Part shown: positions 20,123 through 27,543 of the stretch, piece by piece
How positions within the stretch are numbered: the stretch's first letter is position 1
How the letters are laid out: each line of letters starts with the position of its first letter
From: a virus
DNA length: 27,543 nucleotides
IMG/VR virus record: IMGVR_UViG_3300025655_000226
Location: 1-27,543 of that record
Strand: one strand, 5' to 3'
Made by a program: the position numbers and the translations under genes
Notes under the pieces: generated by a model
What the model was told of the DNA's origin: nothing
The model's database searches: none
Seen by the model: only the letters and a program-made list of their open reading frames with translations

Positions 20123-21079
20123 ATGATAAACGAAGTTAGAAATACAGTATTATCCGTATTAAATAAAAATAATTATGGATATATTTCTCCATCAGACTTC
20201 AATTTATTTGCTGAAAATGCACAGATGGAGATATTTGAAGACTATTTCAAAAATTACAACAAGGCTATAAATGCTGAAAATGCACGCACAGCCGGAAGTG
20301 ATTACGCTGAAATTGAAGGCCCTATAGCCGAAACTCTCGAAGGTTTTTTAGTTACAAATTATTTAGCGCATTTAGGCTCAAATAGATACTCAGCACCATC
20401 TCTAACTACAACAGGAGATGACGACTATTATATTCTTAAAGTATTATGTAGAACAAATCAACTTTCAAGTGGTTCAAATACAGGAGTTACAGCTCCTGCT
20501 CCTACTCCGTTTTTAATAGATTCTACAGCGACGTTTTTATCTGATGGAATATCTGTTGGAGATTTAGTCGTCAACACAACTACAGGTCTTATCGCTAATG
20601 TATTGTCTTTAACTTTATCTACAAATACTTCATTAGCTTTGACTGCTGATATATTTACAGTAATAGGAAATGAATACTCAATATTAAAAGAATCTATCTT
20701 AAAAGAAGCTGATAAGGTTAGTGTTGGAAAAATAACAATGCTTAACGCATCAAGCCTAACAAGTCCAACTGAGTTTTACCCATCATATACTCTTGAGGAA
20801 GAGACAATTAAGTTATTTCCAAATACTATAAATTCTAAAGGAAAAGTTGAATGTGTTTATTTTAGATACCCTAAAACTCCAAAATGGACTTATGTTACCT
20901 TGACAAGTGGGGAGCCGGCTTTTGACCAATCGCAACTTGATTATCAGGATTTTGAACTTCCTTTTTCAGATAATTATATATTAGCAATGAAGATACTTCA
21001 ATATTGTGGCGTTTCAATTCGCGAAACTGAAGTTGCTCAATTTGGCATAGCTCAAGAACAACAAATAAATCAACAATAA
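20123..21079 (+). CDS. Ring/connector-like structural protein (crAss-like), with an inserted beta module
   Basis: 318 residues. The N-terminus (MINEVRNTVLSVLNKNNYGY, ISPSDFNLFAENAQMEIFED, YFKNYNKAINAENAR) and the C-terminal DFELPFSDNYILAMKILQYC are typical of a conserved head-tail connector component of crAss-like phages. Residues about 122-188 (LIDSTATFLSDGISVGDLVV to LALTADIF) look inserted and match the protein at 4964-5449 almost motif for motif. It lies downstream of the promoter at 20099 and 12 bases before the next connector gene. Its exact place in the tail stack cannot be read from sequence. Confidence 0.8.
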   Translation: MINEVRNTVLSVLNKNNYGYISPSDFNLFAENAQMEIFEDYFKNYNKAINAENARTAGSDYAEIEGPIAETLEGFLVTNYLAHLGSNRYSAPSLTTTGDDDYYILKVLCRTNQLSSGSNTGVTAPAPTPFLIDSTATFLSDGISVGDLVVNTTTGLIANVLSLTLSTNTSLALTADIFTVIGNEYSILKESILKEADKVSVGKITMLNASSLTSPTEFYPSYTLEEETIKLFPNTINSKGKVECVYFRYPKTPKWTYVTLTSGEPAFDQSQLDYQDFELPFSDNYILAMKILQYCGVSIRETEVAQFGIAQEQQINQQ

Positions 21080-21091
21080 AAATAACAAAAA

Positions 21092-22015
21092 ATGACATAT
21101 ATATCACAGTATGAATATTATGACAATAATGGGAATACGCCTCAAGACGCAAATTGGGGTTCATACCAATATGTTAGTTTAGATGATGTAGTCAATAATT
21201 TTTTATTGATGTACTCAGGAAACCATTCATTAGTAAATAACGAAGAGAGATACAAAATAATATTTCACGCAAAACGAGCTATACAAGAGCTTAATTATGA
21301 CGCGTTCAAGGAGATTAAGGTATTAGAGTTAAGTGTAACTGATTCGTTAAGATATGTACTTCCATCGGACTATGTAAATTGGGTTCGTATTTCTTTATAT
21401 AAAGACGGTTGGTTAAGGCCATTAACTGAGAATATTCAAATTTTATCTTCTAATGCATATTTACAAGATAATCAAGGAAATATTTTATTTGACCAAAACG
21501 GAAATATACTTCAACCTCAAAATTCTACTATAGATTTTGACAGACTTAGAGGAACAAAAAAAAGTATCTACCTAAATCAAGGAAGCCAATTTGATGGACA
21601 ATATGGTTGGAATTATGATGGGATGTGGTATTTTGATTATGGAATAGGAACAGCATTTGGATTAAATACAGAAACTGCAAATTTTAACCCTACTTTTAAG
21701 ATTGATAAAAAAACAGGAGTTATAAATTTTGATTCAAGTATGGCAGGAGAGCTTTGTATTCTTGAGTATATATCCGATGGTATGGAGAGCGGAGATAATT
21801 CTTTAATTACTGTTAATAAATTATTTGAACAATATGTCTACGCAGCTATAAAATATGAGATATTAAATTCTAAATTTAATGTTCAAGAATATGTAGTGGC
21901 AAGAGCAAGAAAAGACAAATCAGCATTATTAAGAAATGCAAGAATAAGAATTAGTAACATTCATCCGGGAAGACTCTTAATGAATTTAAGAGGTATGGAT
22001 AAGATAATCAAATAG
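21092..22015 (+). CDS. Ring protein 2 / tail-tube-A-like structural protein (crAss-like)
   Basis: 307 residues. The start (SQYEYYDNNGNTPQDANWGS, YQYVSLDDVVNNFLLMYSG), a helical adaptor part (IIFHAKRAIQELNYDAFKEI), VLPSDYVNWVRISLYKDGWL and the basic C-terminus ARKDKSALLRNARIRISNIH plus PGRLLMNLRG are hallmarks of the second head-tail joining protein of crAss-like phages, related in role to T7 gp11-type tubular proteins. The middle is Gln/Asn/Tyr-rich. It is one base from the next gene, so the three tail genes are tightly linked. Confidence 0.8.
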   Translation: MTYISQYEYYDNNGNTPQDANWGSYQYVSLDDVVNNFLLMYSGNHSLVNNEERYKIIFHAKRAIQELNYDAFKEIKVLELSVTDSLRYVLPSDYVNWVRISLYKDGWLRPLTENIQILSSNAYLQDNQGNILFDQNGNILQPQNSTIDFDRLRGTKKSIYLNQGSQFDGQYGWNYDGMWYFDYGIGTAFGLNTETANFNPTFKIDKKTGVINFDSSMAGELCILEYISDGMESGDNSLITVNKLFEQYVYAAIKYEILNSKFNVQEYVVARARKDKSALLRNARIRISNIHPGRLLMNLRGMDKIIK

Positions 22016-22016
22016 T

Positions 22017-25000
22017 ATGGCGAATTTCACAAGAAATTTTTTAGCAGGAAGAATGAATAAAATCGTTGACCAACGAGTACTTCCTGATGGCGAATATGTT
22101 GATGCTATGAATATCAGAATGGGGTCAACAGAAATGTCTGAAGTAGGAGTTATTACCAACACAATGGGTAATGATTTAGCTGCTCCTGCATTAAGATATA
22201 TTGACGGAACAGTGTTAAGCACTCAGGCAAGAACAATTGGAGCTATGGAAGATAGCGCTAACGAGACTATTTATTGGTTTGTTCACGACCCTGCATTTCC
22301 TATCGCGCCTACAGGTAAACTTGATTTAATTGTATCTATTAACGTATTAACTAATGTATTAACATATCACATCATTAGTATAAATGACGGAGGAAACGTA
22401 AACACTACATTAAATTTCAATCCTGCCTATCTTATTACGGGTATCAACTTAATTGATAGCCTTTTATTTTGGACAGATGATTATAATGCTCCACGAAATA
22501 TAAACATAAATAGAAACTACCCTAATCCGATAGCAAATATTGATGCGTTGAACCCTGAATCAATTCTTGTTATAAAAAAACCGCCGATTGAGGCACCTGA
22601 AGTAAGTCCAATTACTACAAGCGGACAACAAAATTTTTTAGAAACAAGATTTATTTGTTTTGCTTATAGATATAAATACGTAGATGGAGAGTATTCTGCT
22701 ACATCTCAATGGTCTGCACCTGCATTTGTTCCTAATCAATTCCAATTTAGCGTTAATAGTATGCTAAATGAAGGTATGACTAATTTTTGCAATACAGCAA
22801 TTATAAATTTCAATTCAGGAGGACCTCTTGTAGTTGGAATTGACTTATTATTTAAGCAGTCAGAAAATAATGTAATTAAAATTATTCAGCAATTTAACAA
22901 GGTAGATGCCGGATATGCGGATAATACCGTATATCAATATTCATTTAATAACAGTAAAATATTTACAGTACTAAATGAAGCTGAAATTTTAAGACTTTAC
23001 GATAATGTTCCTCGTTATGCTAAGGCTCAGACTATTATGGGAAATAGATTGATGTTTGGAAATTACGTTGAGGGATATGATTTAATTGATAAAAATGGTC
23101 AGCCAACTAAAATTGAATACTCTACAAATTTAATCACTGAAGTTATTGGAGATGCAGATTTAATTGATAGCACAGGAGATGGAATTTACAATATAGACCC
23201 TGCGTCTACGGGATTAACAGTAGGAGATGCTATTATTAATTTTGACTTAGGCGCTTCTCCATTGGTTGAAGGTGCTGCAATATCTTTAGATATTACAATA
23301 TCTCATAAATTATGGACAGGATATGTTCCTGAGCCTGACGAAATAACGGATGGAATTACACTTCAGTTTAGCTTCTTGCTGACTCAAAACTACAGTTCTG
23401 TATATCAATTAGCAACAAGCTCTCAATTTAAAAATGCAATAGGTACTTCTTTAAATATACTTCCTGTTTCAACTACTATTTTAGGTCAAGATACGTCCTG
23501 TAACGGGGTTACATTTACTGATTCTTTTAATTGCGCATTGCCAAATAATTTAGGTTTAGCTCCTAATACGTTTATAAAATATGCAAGTGGTATCAATACT
23601 ATCTCTACTGTTTTACAACCGATAAAAATAATAACTACTCCCGCAAGTACTGTAATTGGTTTGCAATTCCCATCTATGGTTTATGTTGATAATATAGCTA
23701 CTCCTACAAAAAAAGCATACGAGTATTACCAAGTGACTTTTGCAAGAGCGGCTTTTCAAGAGATTGCAAATCCTCGAAGTTTACATAGTAATAGAGGGTA
23801 CGAAGTGGGATTGGTTTATATGGATGAGTTCAATAGAGCTACAACTGCGTTAGTTAGTACTAATAATGCAGAGTTTGTCCCTTGTGGATATGCTCCAAAT
23901 AAAAATAGTATTCAAGTTATAATACCTACTACTCAAAGAGCGCCTAAGTGGGCTACACGATATAAGTTTGTAATTAAACCTGACGCTGAAAGGTACGAAA
24001 CAATTTATAGTAATTTATTTTTTATTAATCCCGAAACAAATGAAGCTTGGCTTTTGCTTGAAGGAGAGAATATGAGGAAAGTTGAAGACGGGGATAGATT
24101 GATTGTAAAAGCAGACACTCAAGGACCTACACTTAATTGTACTTATACTACTGTTCTTGAAAAAACTGCTCAAGCAGCAGGATTTCTTGAAATACCGACT
24201 GAAGATGACCCAACCGTATTTATTAACGTACCGGCAGGTTTATATATAAAGTTAAATCCTAATAGTTTTAATTTAGTACAGACTGAAAATGCTATAATAG
24301 CTCCGGGTCAAAAACAACAATGGGCAAGTGGAGGAAACCACACTATAATGTCTTACGATATGAATATTGAAGACCCTGCAAATCCGGGAATGTATATTGA
24401 TTACAATATCCCTGCCGGAAGTAGAATCAATTGGTACGTAGATTGGAATAGAGCAGGTGTTGGAGGAGCTTGTGAACCAAGGGGTTACACATTAGAAAAA
24501 GTATATACCTCTACTCAGGACTATGATAATATGTATGAATGGTTTGTTGGAGATAATATTCAACTTACAATCAATTCAGGTATTGATAAAGGAGATGACG
24601 AAACTAATGAGTTTGTTCCGGGAGTAGGTTCTCAATTAACTGCTGTTAATGACAGTATAAATTATTGGCAGTTTTATAGAAATCTTGCAACAAATCAACT
24701 TACTATTAGTTGGAGTAGTACAAATAGTTGCACGGGTATTAATTATAAATATTCGCGTAGAATTTATATCACAGCAAACATTGAAGTGTTTCGTGCAGAA
24801 AATACATTAATTTTTGAAACAGAACCTTCTGATGCTTTGCCTGATGTATTTTTTGAGAACGAACTATCATTTTCTATTGATTCTGATGGTAATCATTCAG
24901 GTAATATTCAAAATCAAAATATAGTAGCAGGTACTGCCGGTATAATTGACACTATGTTTTTTAATTGTTATTCTTTTGGAAATGGAGCAGAAAGTTACAA

Positions 25001-26897
25001 GATACGTGATTCTATTCTAGGAAGGTCTTTTAGTTTTGGAGAAAGAGTAACTACCGTTGCTGCTCAAGACTATAAAGTTGCTGATAGGTTTTCTGATATT
25101 ACCTATAGTGGTGTTTATAATGGGGAGTCAAATATCAACAAATTAAACGAATTTAATTCGGGGTTATCTAACTTTAAGCGTTGCGAAGCTTCGTTTGGGG
25201 AAATACAATTGTTAGATGGTAGAAATACAGATATTCTTTGTTTACAAGAGGATAAAATATCTTACGTTTTAGCGGAGAAAAACTTATTGTCAGATGCAAG
25301 TGCCGGTGGTATAATTACAGCTACTCCTGAGGTCTTAGGAACGCAAATAGCACGTACTGAAAAGTACGGTATTAGTTTCAACCCTGAGAGCTACGTTCAA
25401 TGGGGATTTGATAGATTTTTTGCAGATGCAAAACGCGGGGCTGTTATTCAATTAAAAGGTGGGGATTCTCAAAATGAACAATTAATAGCAGTATCTGAAC
25501 AAAATATGAGAACTTGGTTTAGAGATAAATTCAATTCATCATTTAACTATCAAAAACTCGGGGGTTTTGACCCTTATATGAATGAGTATGTGTTGTCTAT
25601 GAACGACCAAGAACTCCCTTTAAATCCTCAATGTTTGAAATGCGGTATTAATCAAACATTTACATTATCTATAGCAGATGAAAAATCTAAAGAAGTAGTA
25701 TATTGTGTCGATTTAGGGCCTCTTGTAGGTATTACTGAAATAAGTTGGGATTTTGTTAGTATTGAATCAGGAACAGGAGGGTTAAATGTATCTGTAGAAT
25801 ACAATGGAGTTGTAACTACTTCAGGGTATACAAATATTCCGGGGAATTTATTTTTTGATAAAAACAATGTATCTGTAGAAACTGCAACAATTACTCTTGA
25901 GTACAACTTAGATATGGTTGTAAATGTTCTTGCGGACTGTTGTAATGCAGAACCAATGACTATAGTTGAAGTTGTTTTAACAAATGATTCAGAATCAGGT
26001 CAAACCATACATACTCAATACAGATATATAGACGGAGCATTTATTGGACCTCTTCTTTCTAACTTAGTTTTATTCTCAAGCGGAACAGCAAGTCCTCTTG
26101 TATCAAGATATAATACAGTATCAGGATTTGTTGGGGCAGGCGGCTTCCCTCCTGAAGGAAGTACTATGAGATTGTATTCAAACGCAATAGTTCCTGACAA
26201 TTATGTGTTTAACATAGCTCAAGATAAATTTAGATATTTAAGAAGCGGTGTATTATACAACAACAACGATATTGATATTAATTCTTTATTAGGCGTTTCC
26301 ACAGTTGCTACTCCTAATTCAGGCTCAGCCCCTTTGTACTATGTTGACTTTACGGTTCCTGCAAGTTCATTTGGAGAATACCTTTACTTGATTTGGGATT
26401 TAAGAGATGCTATACCTGCTGAATTATGTTTTGGAGGAACTATTAGTGATTCTTGTTGTGATTGTGTTCCGGGTAGTTACTATTTGAACGCGTCATTCCC
26501 TACAGCAACCTCTATATTTAATGACGTTAATTTATCTATTCCTGCAACAAATGGATTTTATTCAACAGGTGGAATTGTTAGAGAATTAGTTGACGGTGTG
26601 TTATTACCTCAGCAACCTTGTAGTTCTTGTGGAGTTGAAGTATCTTTGTGTTTTGGAACAAGTGCAATTGACGTATGTTGCAGTTGTGACTTAATATGTA
26701 CAACTCCTTACAATCTTTATCAAGTAACAAATAATGAAGCCTTTGATACAACGCTTTATTTTTATGACTCGTATGGAATATTGACAAGTTTACCATTATC
26801 AGCCTCTGCAATAGGAGTATTTTATTGCTCTATTGGAACTCCTTTTGCAGATACAAGTATATCTATTATCGACATAAAATGCGAATGTATAACATAA
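22017..26897 (+). CDS. Very long tail stabilisation-like protein (crAss-like)
   Basis: 1626 residues. The N-terminus NFTRNFLAGRMNKIVDQRVL then PDGEYVDAMNIRM is the signature of the large tail-hub or stabilisation proteins of crAss-like phages, often compared with P22-type tail accessory factors. The long body is beta-rich (YRYKYVDGEYSATSQWSAPA, GNRLMFGNYVEGYDL, CLQEDKISYVLAEKNLLSD) and suggests a propeller-like assembly. The last about 160 residues are cysteine-rich: two LCFG...CC.C units (about residues 1467 and 1543) flank a module (YYLNASF to CSSCGV) that recurs at the start of the next gene. No frameshift or stop interrupts the gene. Probably the distal part of the short tail, by homology in gene order. 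Confidence 0.85.
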   Translation: MANFTRNFLAGRMNKIVDQRVLPDGEYVDAMNIRMGSTEMSEVGVITNTMGNDLAAPALRYIDGTVLSTQARTIGAMEDSANETIYWFVHDPAFPIAPTGKLDLIVSINVLTNVLTYHIISINDGGNVNTTLNFNPAYLITGINLIDSLLFWTDDYNAPRNININRNYPNPIANIDALNPESILVIKKPPIEAPEVSPITTSGQQNFLETRFICFAYRYKYVDGEYSATSQWSAPAFVPNQFQFSVNSMLNEGMTNFCNTAIINFNSGGPLVVGIDLLFKQSENNVIKIIQQFNKVDAGYADNTVYQYSFNNSKIFTVLNEAEILRLYDNVPRYAKAQTIMGNRLMFGNYVEGYDLIDKNGQPTKIEYSTNLITEVIGDADLIDSTGDGIYNIDPASTGLTVGDAIINFDLGASPLVEGAAISLDITISHKLWTGYVPEPDEITDGITLQFSFLLTQNYSSVYQLATSSQFKNAIGTSLNILPVSTTILGQDTSCNGVTFTDSFNCALPNNLGLAPNTFIKYASGINTISTVLQPIKIITTPASTVIGLQFPSMVYVDNIATPTKKAYEYYQVTFARAAFQEIANPRSLHSNRGYEVGLVYMDEFNRATTALVSTNNAEFVPCGYAPNKNSIQVIIPTTQRAPKWATRYKFVIKPDAERYETIYSNLFFINPETNEAWLLLEGENMRKVEDGDRLIVKADTQGPTLNCTYTTVLEKTAQAAGFLEIPTEDDPTVFINVPAGLYIKLNPNSFNLVQTENAIIAPGQKQQWASGGNHTIMSYDMNIEDPANPGMYIDYNIPAGSRINWYVDWNRAGVGGACEPRGYTLEKVYTSTQDYDNMYEWFVGDNIQLTINSGIDKGDDETNEFVPGVGSQLTAVNDSINYWQFYRNLATNQLTISWSSTNSCTGINYKYSRRIYITANIEVFRAENTLIFETEPSDALPDVFFENELSFSIDSDGNHSGNIQNQNIVAGTAGIIDTMFFNCYSFGNGAESYKIRDSILGRSFSFGERVTTVAAQDYKVADRFSDITYSGVYNGESNINKLNEFNSGLSNFKRCEASFGEIQLLDGRNTDILCLQEDKISYVLAEKNLLSDASAGGIITATPEVLGTQIARTEKYGISFNPESYVQWGFDRFFADAKRGAVIQLKGGDSQNEQLIAVSEQNMRTWFRDKFNSSFNYQKLGGFDPYMNEYVLSMNDQELPLNPQCLKCGINQTFTLSIADEKSKEVVYCVDLGPLVGITEISWDFVSIESGTGGLNVSVEYNGVVTTSGYTNIPGNLFFDKNNVSVETATITLEYNLDMVVNVLADCCNAEPMTIVEVVLTNDSESGQTIHTQYRYIDGAFIGPLLSNLVLFSSGTASPLVSRYNTVSGFVGAGGFPPEGSTMRLYSNAIVPDNYVFNIAQDKFRYLRSGVLYNNNDIDINSLLGVSTVATPNSGSAPLYYVDFTVPASSFGEYLYLIWDLRDAIPAELCFGGTISDSCCDCVPGSYYLNASFPTATSIFNDVNLSIPATNGFYSTGGIVRELVDGVLLPQQPCSSCGVEVSLCFGTSAIDVCCSCDLICTTPYNLYQVTNNEAFDTTLYFYDSYGILTSLPLSASAIGVFYCSIGTPFADTSISIIDIKCECIT

Positions 26898-26911
26898 TTT
26901 AATTAAATAAT

Positions 26912-27543
26912 ATGGCAATAAATGCACCTTACTTTCTAGATGCCGCTGACTTAGATTTAGCTACATCAATATATTTAGATTTAGCACTAACACTCGTAGC
27001 TCCTGATGGATTCTATGGAGATGGAACAATAACAAGAGAGCAGTCATCAGGAATACTTTTGGCTGCTGAGTCTTGTGCAACCTGCGGTGTTCCTTGTGGT
27101 GCTTCCGTAAGTGGCTCAGGAGGTCAAGGCATTTATCAAGTAAATTTAAATACAGGAACTCTTGACACAGGAGCTATAATAATTAGATTTGACCCTTTTA
27201 ATTTCCCTGATGGTGTTAGAGCAACTTATGATGGAGTTGTATATAATAAATTATCATCTCCTATAGATGGCTTGCATCAAAGTACAACTCCCGGAAATTT
27301 CACAGTTGCAGGAGAAGTAGCCGGAGATTGTGGATTGTCAGGAAATACTACGACTCTTCCATCATTAGTTGAGTATCTTTATGACGGAACTTCGTTTGTT
27401 GCGACAGGAAATACTCAATCAATTACCGTGCTTCCCGGAGACGTTTCGTTAGGAGCTCCCCCCGGTTTTTGTGTTTTAGTAATACCAAAGCCTTCAGGAA
27501 CTCCTAACAATGTGTTTCTTGAAATGCTGGGGCCTTGTGGAGG
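26912..27543 (+). CDS. 5' part of a Cys-containing structural protein, truncated by the window edge
   Basis: Starts 14 bases after the preceding stop, behind the leader AATTAAATAATATG, and is open to the right edge (210 complete codons). The N-terminus reads NAPYFLDAADLDLATSIYLD, continues LALTLVAPDGFYGDGTITRE and reaches CATCGVPCG; this parallels the C-terminal module of the preceding 1626-residue protein. The rest is beta-rich (YQVNLNTGTLDTGAIIIRFD, LVEYLYDGTSFVATG) with further cysteines. A tail or adhesin component is likely from position and character. The C-terminus lies outside the window. Confidence 0.7.
   Translation, partial: MAINAPYFLDAADLDLATSIYLDLALTLVAPDGFYGDGTITREQSSGILLAAESCATCGVPCGASVSGSGGQGIYQVNLNTGTLDTGAIIIRFDPFNFPDGVRATYDGVVYNKLSSPIDGLHQSTTPGNFTVAGEVAGDCGLSGNTTTLPSLVEYLYDGTSFVATGNTQSITVLPGDVSLGAPPGFCVLVIPKPSGTPNNVFLEMLGPCG

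Noticed and set aside
1-27543. tRNA genes, CRISPR arrays, insertion sequences, integrase or attachment sites
   Set aside because: No cloverleaf-like segment, spaced direct repeats, transposase, recombinase or terminal duplication was recognised on either strand. Very short or degenerate cases could be missed by eye.

Overview
This window is a 27.5 kb piece of a tailed-phage genome infecting a member of the Bacteroidota, most likely a Flavobacteriia-type host. The host call rests on the promoters: several gene starts are preceded by the Bacteroidota-type -7 element TAnnTTTG, the DNA is AT-rich, and start codons sit behind A/T-rich leaders without Shine-Dalgarno sequences. The structural block (large terminase, portal, acidic scaffold-like protein, HK97-fold capsid protein, two ring/connector-like proteins, a very long tail stabilisation-like protein) matches crAss-like podoviruses in gene order, protein sizes and recognisable motifs. 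Family assignments come from reading the translated sequence and from memory of these families, not from a database search. Both edges cut a gene, so this is an internal fragment.

Layout. 1-152: 3' end of an unknown gene, closed by a terminator. 153-622: the only long non-coding stretch, holding a palindrome, a purine-rich tract, a 10-bp-phased repeat array and a promoter. 623-2952: chaperonin operon with a complete phage GroEL, two small genes (one with two membrane segments) and a GroES. 2918-3361: the only minus-strand gene, a winged-helix-like regulator candidate that shares an overlapping divergent promoter with the rightward genes. 3412-4961: a run of very small, mostly basic proteins, including a tandem paralogous pair. 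4964-7792: virion surface and adhesin genes. 7792-9345: lysis cassette (holin, DUF5675-type putative endolysin, small basic protein, unimolecular spanin-like lipoprotein). 9393-11650: small structural genes, a protein with a GroES-like look, and a 2OG-Fe(II) oxygenase. 11655-16595: putative small terminase, large terminase, portal. 16644-19206: scaffold-like protein and major capsid protein, ended by a strong terminator. 19291-20034: conserved head-associated protein, ended by a terminator with a promoter directly after it. 20123-27543: ring proteins, the 1626-residue stabilisation-like protein and the start of a further Cys-containing structural gene.

Together the genes cover late functions: folding of virion proteins (GroEL/ES), DNA packaging, capsid assembly, head-tail joining, adsorption and lysis. 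No tRNA, CRISPR, insertion sequence, integrase or replication gene was found. The most unusual signals are the helically phased CRACAT repeat array upstream of groEL, the back-to-back promoter built on one palindrome, a second GroES-like protein beside the oxygenase, and a small beta-rich module that recurs in several virion proteins.
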